From the NCBI RefSeq assembly GCF_048128805.1, contig NC_135997.1, positions 12,645,116 to 12,709,115 on the forward strand: a stretch of DNA of 64,000 nt, read 5' to 3'. A program made the translations under genes and the position numbers. Of the stretch, positions 29,501 through 40,800 are shown one piece after another. The DNA is from Centroberyx gerrardi (lineage: Eukaryota; Chordata; Actinopteri; Beryciformes; Berycidae). Each line of letters begins with the position of its first letter. The stretch's first letter is position 1. The notes beneath the pieces were generated by a model that saw only the letters and a list, made by a program, of their open reading frames with translations, did no database searches and had not been told where the DNA came from.

Positions 29501-32500
29501 GGAATCCCAATCACTTTAGTGTTTGTAGAAGAGTCAGATAGTACTCATTCCTGGGTGGGAGTAGGTGGTGCTAGGTACAGCTCAGTTAGAGGAGTCTCTT
29601 CTGAAACACACACACACACATTTTCTCTGTTTTTGACATGCATACATACTCCCACATTCCTGTGAGGTCAGCGCTAGATTGAGTCCAGATTTTGTTTTTT
29701 CGGTCGGACCGACGTTGGGCTGGGTGGGGGCTTGAGAGGAATGTTTCTCAGTGATGTCCTGCCAGTGCCGCTCCTCCATAGAGAGACTGGGGGGGGGAAA
29801 CAATAGCAGGACAGAACAGAGGGCGAGGAAGTGAGCAGGAAGGGAGCCCCCCATTTTCCTTCTCTCCTCTGTCAGGGAGGAGGCAGAGAGGGAGCTAGAG
29901 CACTCGGGGTGGGGGGGAGGGAGGTTAAAGTTCATCGGAATCTCACACAGCTTAACACACGCCCAAAACAACTTTACATTTAGATTTGCTTTTACTGATG
30001 ATACCAACACTGATCTTTGAATCCAGTGACATCTTGCTTGCACTTCTACTGCGGTTTAGCGTCTTGAACCAGGCATGAGCTCATTTTGTAACAGGCAATG
30101 CATTGGTCTTGCACTTAATGTATTAGTTTTGCTTCAGCTAGGTTACGGCGTTATCTGTCATCACCCTCACTCTCTGCTCCGCCCCCCACCCTCCTGTCTC
30201 AGGGTTGGAGCTCTGTGACCCTAGTCATCGTCTCATGGTCGCCATGGTCAGCGGCTTCTTCGCTGTGTGTGCAGAGCTGCTGTTGCCTGGCGTCGCCGTT
30301 CTGTGCCGCGATTGGCCCATTCTCCAGGCCGTGGCCACGCTGCCTCTGCTGCTGCTGCTTTCCTATTGGTGGTGAGTCAGGTAGACATGTTTGGAATATA
30401 TAGGAGGGCAACGCTGTGTGTGTATTTTGAGTAGTGTTACACACATTTAATTATTTTTTACATGTTTTCCGTGAAGGTAATGTGTTATGTATTATGTATT
30501 ATTTCATTCAAACCTCTCCACTCGCCTCTTGCAATTACATCTGCAGCTAGGAATGGAAACTATTATAAGCCGTCACCTTCAAATAACCACTACCTTACCC
30601 TGCATTCACATGCTACCACATATATTGGAAAAACAAATTTTCTGCTTGGAAATTTCACAAGAACGCCATTCACAGTCAGATGATGCAGTTGGAAATTCAG
30701 AGAAAATTTTGCTACCCGAGATTCACAATGATAACCTTCAACCAAATTTTGTGCCATTCAACAACTAAAATCTTGTATTTTTTTGTCACATATCTGATCT
30801 GCTTTCTCTCCTCGTTCTCACAAAGAAACTGGCAGCATTGTAGCAAGTGCTTTTAAAAAGCAAGAAGCAGCCAAATCCATATCATTCTTTTCAGGACGTC
30901 CATGTTTGTTTATTATTTTATCTTACGGGTTTGATTTTCCATCTAAATAGCATGTGAATGCAATGTCGGATCTTCCCACCAGCACGTGAACGCACAATCT
31001 GTGTACGTCAATTTCTGTCCAGTTTGTACACACTCTGTTTGAGTGTTGTGGAGAATATTAGCGTCTGTGCTCTCTGTACCTCTGTGTGTTAATGCTGATG
31101 TGGTTTTGTTCCTCAGCTGTGCATCAGTGTTTCCTGAGTCTCCTCGCTGGCTTCTGGCCACAGCCCAGATCCCCCAGGTGAAGAGGAGCCTTCAGGATTT
31201 CTCCACCAGGAACGGTGTGTGTTTGCGGGATGAAATCTACCCTGGTGAAACGCTGCTGTCAGGTACACACACAACCAACACACACACACACAAACTCTCT
31301 AGGTTGTACCTGGTATCACCTCTGAACTTGACTGTTATCATGATTTACTACAAACATCAGTTTTAAAGAATTGCTGTTTGAGAATGTCATGTTTGGTAAA
31401 TCCATCTGTTGTGGAGATTATAAAGTTTCTGGTATGAATGTACAAGTAATGTACCAAATACTGGCCTGAAATGACATTAGTGGAAATCAGAGCATGTTAT
31501 TTCTGCTGAATGGCTGTCTCTGTTGGCTTTAATAGCAAGGAATTGATTCTCATGTTACTGCACCCATCCTGGATCCTGCACCCACCCAGGGAGTAAAAAG
31601 TGGGGTTGAGTGGATTTGGAGTGCATTCGTGTAAACATCCGTTGCTTTCGTTACACTTGTCTCTCTCCCTCTCTTTCTCTTTATAGAGATAGATGTCGCA
31701 TATGGAGAAGACTGCCAGCCGAGGTACCATTCAGTTCTGGAGCTGCGTCAGACTCGTGTTATCTGGAGGAACTGCCTCATCCTCAGCTTCACTCTGTGAG
31801 TGTTTATGCCAGGCCGCCTGCCTTGTTCATGAAATAGACAGGCCAGGTGAATCCAGGTGAAAGCCATGATCCCTTACTGATTTCATCTTTTAAATTCATG
31901 AAGTCATGAAGACAAAATATAGGGGAAGGTGAGCAGACAGATTAAAGAATGACTTTTAAGCCTTGAAACAACTGAGACACAGACTGTACAAAAAGGAAAA
32001 AAAAGTGATTAAGTCTATTCAGAAGGTAGTCATAGATTTTGAATGCTCAGTTTACATAGTGTAGGTTACATCAAATATTGAAGTCCAATCAGTGTAACAA
32101 TAATAACCATGCTTAAGATCTTGTGCATCTGCTTCTACTATTATTGTCTGTAAAACATCTACACACATAGCTTTTATCTCACAATGCATCCATGTGTATT
32201 TTGTCTCCCATGATGTCTGTATTGGCCTGAATCAGATCTGGTCTAACTGCCTTGTCTCCCCTCCAGGTTCATTGGAACGGGGATCCAGTACTGTTTCACC
32301 AGAAACCTGCACAGCTACTCCACCAACTTCTACTTCAGCTACTTTGTGCGAGTGTTCACCGGAGCACTGGGCTGCATCTTCCTCTGCTTGTCTGTCAATC
32401 ACTTTGGTCGCCGTGGTATTCTGTTGCTCTCTGCCATCATCACTGGACTGTCGTCGCTGCTGCTGCTGGCTCTCACTCAGTGTAGGTTACATTCCTTTTC

Positions 32501-34236
32501 TATCCAGCCTGAACCTAACTCACTCACCTGCCCTGGTTTAGTCTAATATTTCACTTTTAGAACATATATGTTTTTTAAGCATGCTACCTCAATATGAATT
32601 CATAAACTGTCAACCTGCTGATGTTGGCTGCCCTAGGAATTTGTTGTGACTTTTGGTAATAAGGCTTTTTTACGAGTGCAAACAGGCAAGATTCCCTCTT
32701 GAAAAGACTACAAACACAGGAAAAATGCATTTGTGTTAATTAACATTTTACAAAGTGGCAGGGATTTAGGTAGGTAGGTGACACGCTTTTGACAGTCCAA
32801 CATGTGATGCTTCACATCAGTGTGCCAAAACCTCAGTCAACATGCATATGACAAATTAACCTGTTGGTGTATCAAATTGGATCAAGTGGAAGGTGGCACT
32901 GAGGGTTAGGGTTGGCAAGAACCAATCAATTATTGATCATACAATCACTCTCTTTTAAATAAACCAGTTAATCTGTTCCTTGTTTCTCTGTTTGTCAAGC
33001 ATCATATCACTGTAAAGATTAAGTGAAGTTACTGTGGCTTCTAGAAGAGTGTATTTGTATTACTCCACCAGATGGAGCCAGAAATAACTGGAACTAACAA
33101 TCGACTAGATCCACAATTCACTCGGCACATTTCTTGTGCCGAGTGGATTCATGTGGTGGATTCATGTGGATTCATGTGGTGGAGGATCTTCAGCAAAAAT
33201 TTGAAAAAGTATGGATTATTTTTTTGTTAATGCAGGCATGTGAGTGACATTACTACAGATGACCAGGTAGCCAATATTATTTTTTGGTGAAGTTACAGAT
33301 CAGTTACATAGGTTTGGATGTGAGGAACATACAGTAGATTGCGCTGCAGTCCTAAGTTTTCTGAGCGCACAGAAAGTCATTCTAATTATTCATCTGTTGT
33401 CCTTTATGTGTGTCAGACCTGCATGGAGGCCTGGTGCTGGTGCTGTCTGTTGTGGGTCTGCTGTCCTCCCAGGCCCTCGCCATGCTCAGTGCATTCTTCG
33501 CCAGTGAGGTCATGCCCACCGTAGTTCGGTAAGTGCTACTCTAGCCAGTTCTGTCTGTCCTAGGTGTCTGTCTATCCTATCCTGTGTGTGTGTGTGTGTG
33601 TGTGGTTTTTTTACACTTGAGAGGAAATATATCTGTCTTGTTTGTTCCTTTGCTTCAGACAAGATATGAATTGTTGCATGATGATTATATGTTGATCCCT
33701 CTGCCCCATATAATTTTCTTCCTTTTTCCGCTCCTTCCACTCCTCCACCCTGCCTTCTCTGACTCCCTCCCCCCTCCCTCTCCACCCTCAGAGGTGGCTG
33801 CCTGGGCCTGGTGCTGGCAGCGGGCTGCGTCGGCATGGCCGCCTCCTCTGTGATGGAGCTCCAGAACAACGGCGGGTACTTCCTCCACCACGTCATCTTC
33901 GCCTCCTTCGCGGTCCTCTCCGTGCTCTGCATCATGCTCCTGCCTGAGAGCAAACGCAAGCCCCTCCCAGACTCCCTGAAGAACGGCGAGAGCCAGCGGC
34001 GGCCGCCTCTCTTCCTGTCTCGGGGCGACAGGGACAACCTGCCGCTGCTCTGCACGCGGCCCGGCGTCTCGGAGTACAACCCCGACAACTACTCCCGCTT
34101 GGTCTCTGCCACCAGGAGGATGTTGACTAAAGATACTTTGCCTTATAAGATCGCTGTGCCGGCTCATCCCCCTCTGCTGTCAGCTGGCGGAGGGCTGGGA
34201 CAGGAGAACGGGGCGCTGAGGGAGGAAATATCTTAA
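22798..34236 (+). CDS. slc22a31: Solute carrier family 22 member 31-like organic ion transporter
   Basis: Nine exons close in one frame of 634 codons plus stop: 22798-23247, 25784-25887, 26437-26591, 30203-30371, 31117-31262, 31687-31795, 32267-32481, 33417-33528 and 33792-34236. The product has the SLC22/MFS layout: TM1 at about 40-64, then a large extracellular loop with N-glycosylation sequons at residues 86, 94, 101 and 116. The conserved WNLVC follows at 151-155, the MFS loop motif DWLGRRRG at about 184-191, the SLC22 signature PESPRWL at 299-305, and a long cytoplasmic tail after the last TM. ATG 22807 (G at -3 and +4) and ATG 22858 (A at -3, G at +4) have better contexts than 22798, so the true N-terminus may be MASRS or MDYET. 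Tandem linkage after ankrd11 in the same orientation matches human ANKRD11-SLC22A31. The substrate is unknown for this orphan member. An unassigned SLC22 paralogue is the alternative. Confidence 0.85.
23248..25783 (+). other. slc22a31: slc22a31 intron 1
   Basis: A 2.5-kb intron with donor GTAAAG and acceptor CCTCAG. It contains a composite (AT)n-(GT)n microsatellite at about 23487-23546 and shorter GT tracts near 24100-24130. A poly-T tract precedes the acceptor. I see no coding potential. Confidence 0.8.
25940..26385. mobile_element. Decayed hAT-like non-autonomous DNA element in slc22a31 intron 2
   Basis: The right end carries ATTGCCCAGCCCTAG, the inverted partner of the CTAGGGCTGGGCAAT terminus common in fish hAT-type MITEs. 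The left end near 25940 has a diverged AGCTAGGCAGTATGGTT. Internal sequence has the repeated CACGATA/CGATAC motifs typical of this family. An inner block near 26138-26172 resembles another dispersed fish repeat and may be a nested insertion. No target duplication is obvious, so the boundaries are approximate. It fills most of the 549-bp intron 25888-26436. Confidence 0.45.
28349..28571. mobile_element. Candidate MITE with GGTGAAAAC terminal inverted repeats
   Basis: The left end reads TTGGGTGAAAACGTAACTCC. The right end, reverse-complemented, reads TTAGGTGAAAACCTCC, so the ends pair imperfectly across a 223-bp unit. The interior is AT-rich and non-coding. No clear target-site duplication was found, so the limits and superfamily are uncertain. 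It resembles a short non-autonomous element of a kind common in fish introns, by impression only. Confidence 0.35.
29169..29203. repeat. (GGGA)n purine repeat in slc22a31 intron 3
   Basis: About eight GGGA units in tandem on the + strand, with enough G-triplets to form an intramolecular G-quadruplex in DNA or pre-mRNA. No functional evidence beyond the sequence. Confidence 0.9.
31855..32012 (+). repeat. Dispersed repeat copy A (shared with 62990-63140)
   Basis: This segment in slc22a31 intron 6 aligns by eye with 62990-63140. Both begin AAAGCCAT.ATCCCTTA.TGATTT. Both continue with a GTGA(A)GCAGAC block, then TTAAAGAA-GA-TTTTTAAGC-TTGA and AATTGAGA/ACTGAGA, and end in TGT.CAAAAAGG. The two copies differ by many substitutions and small indels, so they are old. 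The motif string resembles repeats that flank Tc1-like transposons in fishes. That assignment rests on memory and is uncertain. Confidence 0.5.
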
Positions 34237-36543
34237 CACCCTTCTCCTTGGCTGAGACCCCCTCTCGTGTCCAGACTGTGATTATCCTGAGACACTTTAT
34301 CCTTCACTTCCTCTGGACTTACCTCTAAGACACTTTCTACCATCATCAGTGATATTATGCATTGAATTATCTTGTCAGTCATTGGCTGATTATAACTCGC
34401 CAGATGAATTGACCTTGGCTCGGACAGAGTGCGCTTCAGAGTGATGTCTTTGTGTGTGATACCTAACATTTTAAGCTATTATTGTGCTGTGACATTTTCT
34501 TTTTGTTTTTTTATTGGATTTCTCTGAATTCAGTCGATGCACTGAAAAACAATTTCTTAGTAATTTTCCTTTTGCTAGAGTTTTGTTATCCATATCTATG
34601 TGAGGGCTGGAAGACTCCCTCTTGACATGTAACATTTTATGTTTTTTTTTTGTGTGGTATATTCCCTGGAGAATGATCACGCTCATCATAGCCCTGATCA
34701 ATAGACTTGTGTGGATGTGAGGTCACACTGTTTATCTGTGTGGAGATACCGAAGCCGAATGGTTAGACGCCGGTTTCAACAGAGACGAGCTTGCTCAACC
34801 ATGCAAGTGTTGTTGATCATGTGAGCAGCAATGCTTGTCCATTTACTAGTGACTCATGCACTTTTCATTAACCCTGCCTGTCTGTCTGCCTGCCTGTCTG
34901 CCTGTCTGTCTGTCTGCTCATCTGATGTCTCGCTGCTGAGAGGAGCTCCAGGAGAGCCAGGACACACAAGTTTGATTCAAACTGTTGTGGAGCCTGGTGT
35001 GTTTTGTATTATATTTGTGAAGCAGACGAGAGAGCACCTAATGAAGCAGCAGTCACTGAAAGATGACATAAGAGTCAAAGGACATTCCTTTGGCATTTTT
35101 TATGCTTGCTTGAGCCATTGTCAAGCCCAATTATTCCAAATATTTTCCCAGGATTATTTGGCCAAATTATGATGTGTGGTGATCAGGGTGGGAAATTAAC
35201 ATCAGCTACCAAACAAACACTGGTAAATAAGCCACTTTGGTAGGAAACCAACCATCATTTGAAGGTGCTCTTCTATTCTAAAAATCTAGTTGCCTGTTAA
35301 AATGGTGAAAGTAGCTGGTGAATTTCCAGATGTCCTAACCACTGTGGGCAGCAGACAAAAAAGTTAGTCCCCTTCCCTTCGGTGATGACTGTGAATTGTT
35401 ACCTTGAATGAGATTCTTGAATAACAAGGAGTCACATTAGTAAAATATGACATGGGCCTAGTGTTTCACAATTTGAGAACTTAAAATGTTCATTTATAAT
35501 TGAAGGGCATTACAGATTTTTACGGAGCCTGCCTTAACCTGTGAAGCAAGTCTTTTTAATGTTAGTTGCTTCTCTTTTTGTTATTTAATAGATTTTATGT
35601 TAAACAGTGAGGCCTTTTATCACCAGGCCTCTAGATCTGTCACTCTGTTTATTTCAACACTACTGAAAGCCTGTTGTATGTTTCAAGGAAGGGCTTTTTT
35701 ATTTTTATTTTTTTTTTAGTTAATAGCAAGAGCAAAACACAGTATGCGACTGGCCTCCAGGAGATGTTATTGTATCACTAGTTTTGGTTACTGTATGAAC
35801 GTAGGAGGTCACTGAGGGCCGATCAGGTTTTGTAACATTATCTTCAGCAGGCGGACAAACGTGCTTTTGAATTGACTTGAAGGTCCGACAGCCACAGTCA
35901 GGTTAAATTAGTTTTTACCAATAAGTGTTTTAAAGGTCAAATGGCTTTTTCCACCACAGACCTGTCCTATGTTCACCTCATGTAACATGTTGCATGTGTG
36001 TTGCTCTCTCACAGCACTAGATGGGGCTCTTCGCTCAGATATGTGAACTTGATACTTCTTGTGTCTGTGCTGATGTTGAGGAACAGTTTTTGTGTATGTG
36101 AATTCAGATTACAGTTGTGAGATTTAGTCCATATATCATTGTCCCAGTGAGTTTAAAATAACAGTTTGCCAACAACAACCTCTCTCTGCCTGACAATCTC
36201 AAGGTCAGATAAATACTGATAAAACCAGATGAGTTGAAACTGGGACTCAGTTTTAATAAACACGCCAACTTAGGCTGACATGAGAAGCATTATTCTGCTG
36301 TCTTTGCTATCCTGATAATGTGTCATTGTTGCAGGTTACCTGTTTTATGGTTGTTTTCAATTAAAGTTACCAGGAGAATAAAAAAAAAACTGCCAGAAAA
36401 CCATTAACAAGTACCTCAAATAGACATAAAACAGGCTGTTAAACTGCATTTAAAGAGCAGCAGCTGTTCAGTGTTTCCAGCACAGAAAGGATGTCTGGAA
36501 ACTGTCTGGAGTCACTTCCTCACATGATGTGTCTCTTCCAGAT
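34237..36543. other. Convergent 3' intergenic region between slc22a31 and dpep1
   Basis: This spacer holds the slc22a31 3' UTR of unknown length. AATAAA hexamers at 36255-36260 and 36377-36382 are candidate + strand poly(A) signals. A minus-strand AATAAA lies at 36549-36544, about 115 nt past the dpep1 stop. The two genes therefore end tail to tail, possibly less than 300 bp apart if the distal + strand signal is used. A (CTGT/CTGC)n run lies near 34876-34918. No other gene was recognised. Confidence 0.5.
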
Positions 36544-36663
36544 TTTATTATTTACCCATAAACACTTGAGGTGTAGATGTGTACATGTGACAGATGCAGA
36601 TATACAGAAATTCTACATGAATATACAGCATGTATATGTATTCTGTGATGGGGTGTATGAAGT

Positions 36664-37788
36664 CTATAAAGCTGTTGATGTGATTAGACTGTGGAGAGCC
36701 ACAGAGAGCAGAAGGGCCAGCAGGCTGAGAGACTGGGCAGCTGCAGCGTTGTCGGGGTCGGGGTCGGGGTCGGGGTAACCGTGGCTCGTCCTGCAGGAGT
36801 TCTTCACTTCATCATACGGGATAGGCACATCATCTGGAACAGTGCCGTTCAGGCTGTCACGCACCTGAGAGACGCAGGATTAGACAAGAGATTAGACAAG
36901 AAAGCAAAAACACAGATAGGGTCCAATTAGCGCTAAATCACCAGTCTAATCTAATTGCCCCCGTTAGAAAAGGTGCGTTTTGATTGCAATGATTTTTCTA
37001 ACTCAATTTAACCTGTGCGCATATTTAATATGCATAATTGAAAAAATATTTTAGCTTCCATTTGAGATCCACTGAACACAGATATTTACTCTTTACTGAA
37101 TGATCGGCAATATATTCTTTTTGGCTTTACTTTATGTTGCTGCGGCCCCGTCTCCAGGACGTATAAGAGGAGCATGTTGGGGCTTTGAGTCATGATTTTA
37201 CCAATTTTTATTTTCATTTTTTTTGTCCAAGAACCAAATGCGACAATTCATACATTACTGGACTTATTACTGGAGTTATTACTGAACAGCGATTAAGGAC
37301 TTTTTGCCTGCATCAAAATGCAGAAATTAGCAGCGGTAGTCTTCACTTGGTACAGATTGCAAAATTTGGCACACACTGAAGCCTATTTGCCAGAGGGGCA
37401 GTACAAGACACTGGTTGTACTGGGCCACTCCCAGGTGTGAATGTGTGTGTTTTGGTACCAAATTCATGCATATCAACACTCATTCTGCTAATTACATGCA
37501 TAACAAATCAAATAAAAATCAACACGTCCTCCAACCCTCTGGTCCCTTTAGCCAGAAATTTAGCCATCAGTGGACTCGTCACATGACTTGCGATGTTTTC
37601 TGAGTCATCGGGGTCTAATGGTGCAGCAACATATGATTTACCAAGCAACACTTATGTCAATAACATGAACAAAGGACAAAAAGCTTTGCTGATATGCATG
37701 GTAAAACTAACCAGTCAGATTTTTGAGTTTGATGTAACGTTCTCTCCCATACAGAGAGAGAAAGAGACGGACCAGGGCTAGGGGTTGG

Positions 37789-37821
<33 letters not shown>

Positions 37822-40800
37822 ACCTTCTCCACCTCGCTAAGCACTCGGAGAAGGTTGTTTCCCAGAGCTGATTTGACCTCATCGTCAGTCCAGCCTCTCC
37901 TCAGCAGTTCAGCCACCAGGGCAGGAACCTTGGACACGTCCTCCAGACCCTCCGGTACTCTGACAGCACGACACACAGGGAACGCCGGGTCAAAGAATAG
38001 TGTGTTCATGTGTGTGTGTGTGTGTGTGTGCGTCCACGCCCATTTTGGTGTGTGCAGGAATCACCTCCTTTATCCTTTCACCTACATGTAATAGTTTTAG
38101 CTGAACATTGTTGTTAATGTCTGTTATCTCTTTATTGAGAGATTTGTCTGGAAAGAATAGGTTTTTACTTCTTTAGCACTCACACTTAACTTTGCCAACA
38201 GTTTATGATTAGTTAAAACTGCAATTTTTTTTTTGTACTCACCTTGTCACCCCATCATAATCTCCGCCAAAACCAATGATGCTGGCCCCAGCCACTTTCT
38301 TTATGTGGTCAAAGTGATCTAGAGGGAAAATAATTAACACGGGGAAACATGGGTTTTGGAAAAAAAAAAAGGCAAAAAGGCCGTCAGTATGTTAATGTTT
38401 AATCTGGTTTGCAGTAGTTGTCTTTGTGCAGCGGAAGGTTAGAGGTCAAAGTAATAGTAATTTACCGGCGACGTTGGAGAGGTTAGCCGTCTGGCTGCAG
38501 GTCACATAATCATTGTAGAAGTTCACCATGACAATGCCTTGCTTTTCACTCTGGGGGAGACAGAGATAGGATGTAATTTGACAGGCAAACTCTCTCTGAC
38601 CGAGGAACTCTGATCTATAGCTATTAGGATGTGGGAGCAAGCACTGTAATTTCTGCTTTTGTCAGATAGGAGACACTGAATAGTGACTGGAAGTGCAGTT
38701 CACAGACGGGGGATGGCGTGGCTTGGGTCAACAGATGAATTCAAACTCAGTGATGCAAGCGTATATTATTGCCCTTTATCTCTCAAGAGTTCCTGCCACC
38801 CTGGTTTTACTGAGCTGCTTTTTATCTCTTTATTGATATTTTACAGAGCTACGCAATAACACAATATTGTTTGTTTGCTATTTTATTGCCTTTAGTCGGG
38901 AACCTGCTATTGTGCCTCCATAGGTTATGTTGGACACATAATCCTTTCAATCCTTTGAAGGGCTAATTTCATGCAATAAAAATGAATGTGTTATATGAGA
39001 TAATGTACTGGAAAGATTGACTGTGTTTTTCAGCCTCCCTTAAACAGCCGAACAGTCACAGCGGTGTAATTTTATTGTAGTCTTGTTATGACAAGGCATC
39101 TATTGTCAGCTTTCTCATTTTTCATTTCTAACCTCACCTCACCTCATTAATTTACACACACTTGGCTCTGCTCTTTACCCTTCACCCTTATCCACCCCTC
39201 CTCTCCTCTCCTCGCCTCTACTCTCCTTTCCTTTCCTTTCCTTTCCTTTCCTTTCTTTTCTTTTCTTTTCCTTTCCTTCCTCTCCTCTCCCCTTGTCTTT
39301 GGTATTTCCCAACTCACCACTTTCCTGAGGATTTCATCCGGCACGTTCCTCTTGTGTGGACAGACAGAATAGGCGGAGGAGTGGCTGAAGATGACTGGGG
39401 CTGCGGACATGTTCAGCACCTGGTTCATCACTCTTACGGTCACATGAGCCAGGTCAATCAGCATCCCCAGACGGTTCATTTCCACAATCAGTTGCTGTTG
39501 TAGGCAAGCACTTTGACTGTTATAATGATCATTCTCAAACATGGATTAAACTGCTCCCCCTTTAATATTTTCTCTGATATTGAAAAGTGTGCGTTCATCC
39601 AGTGTACTCTGTTACTGTTGGCACTGTTATTTTAAAAGTCATTTTTCCACCCCTGCTTATACACTGACCTTTCCAAATGAAGACAGGCCATTGTGCTCAG
39701 ACGGCTCTGATCCGGTGTCGACAAGCCAGTTATCCGCCCTGACAGGACAGACCATTGTTAACACGAATAAGTAAAACTACAGATGTAGAGGAAATGGTAG
39801 ATTTTATTTCTTAAATCTAGGTTCCATGTAACCAGCTGTCACATGACCTGGAAACACACTAAACTTCCCATCTGTTCATTTTTGAGTTTATTCCCTAAAA
39901 CATTTGATGATTCCAAGGCCTGCAAAGTGTAATTACTACAAACATACAGTATTTACATATAAGCATGTACCAAACAAGCAAACAAATAAATAAATAAGTA
40001 GGTAAGTAAACACATAAATACATTTCGAAGGTGCAGATGGCAGCTTTTTTCCCAATTCCTTGGAAGTTAATAAGGTTTCTTTGGGACACAGATGTGACAG
40101 ACGTTATTGGCAAAATGATCTTTTCTGAAGAATCAGCAATATGAGCTGTTGTGTGACGGTGGTTAGGCGTCCAGAGAACCTGATACATCTCACACGCCCG
40201 CCTGGAGAGAACGGCAGGCCAGCAGGAATCCCCCGGACTCTCCACAACACAACTCTAACAGGTTTAGTGTGACCATGAATCAGCAGGAAATACCCCACAC
40301 AGATATGGCTGGGCTGCTTTATTAACGTTTCTGCAGCATCCTATATCTGCTGTATTTGAGTGAGAAGCATTGTACTGATATGGTGCATCTAAAGGACAGT
40401 GTGATAATGAGACACTGTGTCAAACAAAAAATTATATGGAAGGCAATTCTTCATCTTAGCAATGTGTTTTGTGTGTGTGTGTGTGTGAGACCTACCAGGG
40501 TGTGTTGCAGGAGTGTGTGAGGGTGAGGTAGCGGACCCCTAGGTGGTACATGGTGCGCAGGGTGCCCAGACTGCTATCAAGGGAGTGACCCCCCTCCACC
40601 CCAATCAGACTAGCTGTCTTGTTCTGCCGGAAGGCCTCCATGATGTCTGTGTAGTGCAGAGAGACGAGAAATTAAAGTGATGCTTCCAACCATAAATCAA
40701 TGGTGAAGAGGTGACATTGTGTTTTAAAAGGACGATTCCAGCGTGACTGGAGTTTTTACCCATATACCCCATTCCCTTACTGCTTTACATCACTGTCGAC

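Larger units (their letters stand above)
26592..30202 (+). other. slc22a31: slc22a31 intron 3 (3.6 kb)
   Basis: Donor GTGAGT and acceptor TGTCTCAG bound this intron. It is AT-rich, with tetranucleotide (TAAA)n-like runs near 26935-26985. A (GGGA)n purine tract lies at about 29169-29203, a possible MITE at 28349-28571, and a repeat-like tail (CCCCGGATAAATAAAGG) near 27963-27980. The 27.0-27.7 kb segment looks like dispersed repeat but I could not assign a family. No coding exon was recognised. Confidence 0.6.

Noticed and set aside
33510..34167. Two long reverse-strand open frames (192 and 160 codons) opposite the last slc22a31 exon
   Set aside because: They are antisense shadows of a GC-richer coding exon, with low-complexity composition and no family signature. 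The + strand frame has the MFS protein and a perfect splice structure.
34741..34800. Possible tRNA-like sequence (GAAGCCGAATGGTTAGACGCCGG)
   Set aside because: It looks like a D-arm fragment, but I find no anticodon stem, TTCGAATC-type B box or matching acceptor stem downstream.
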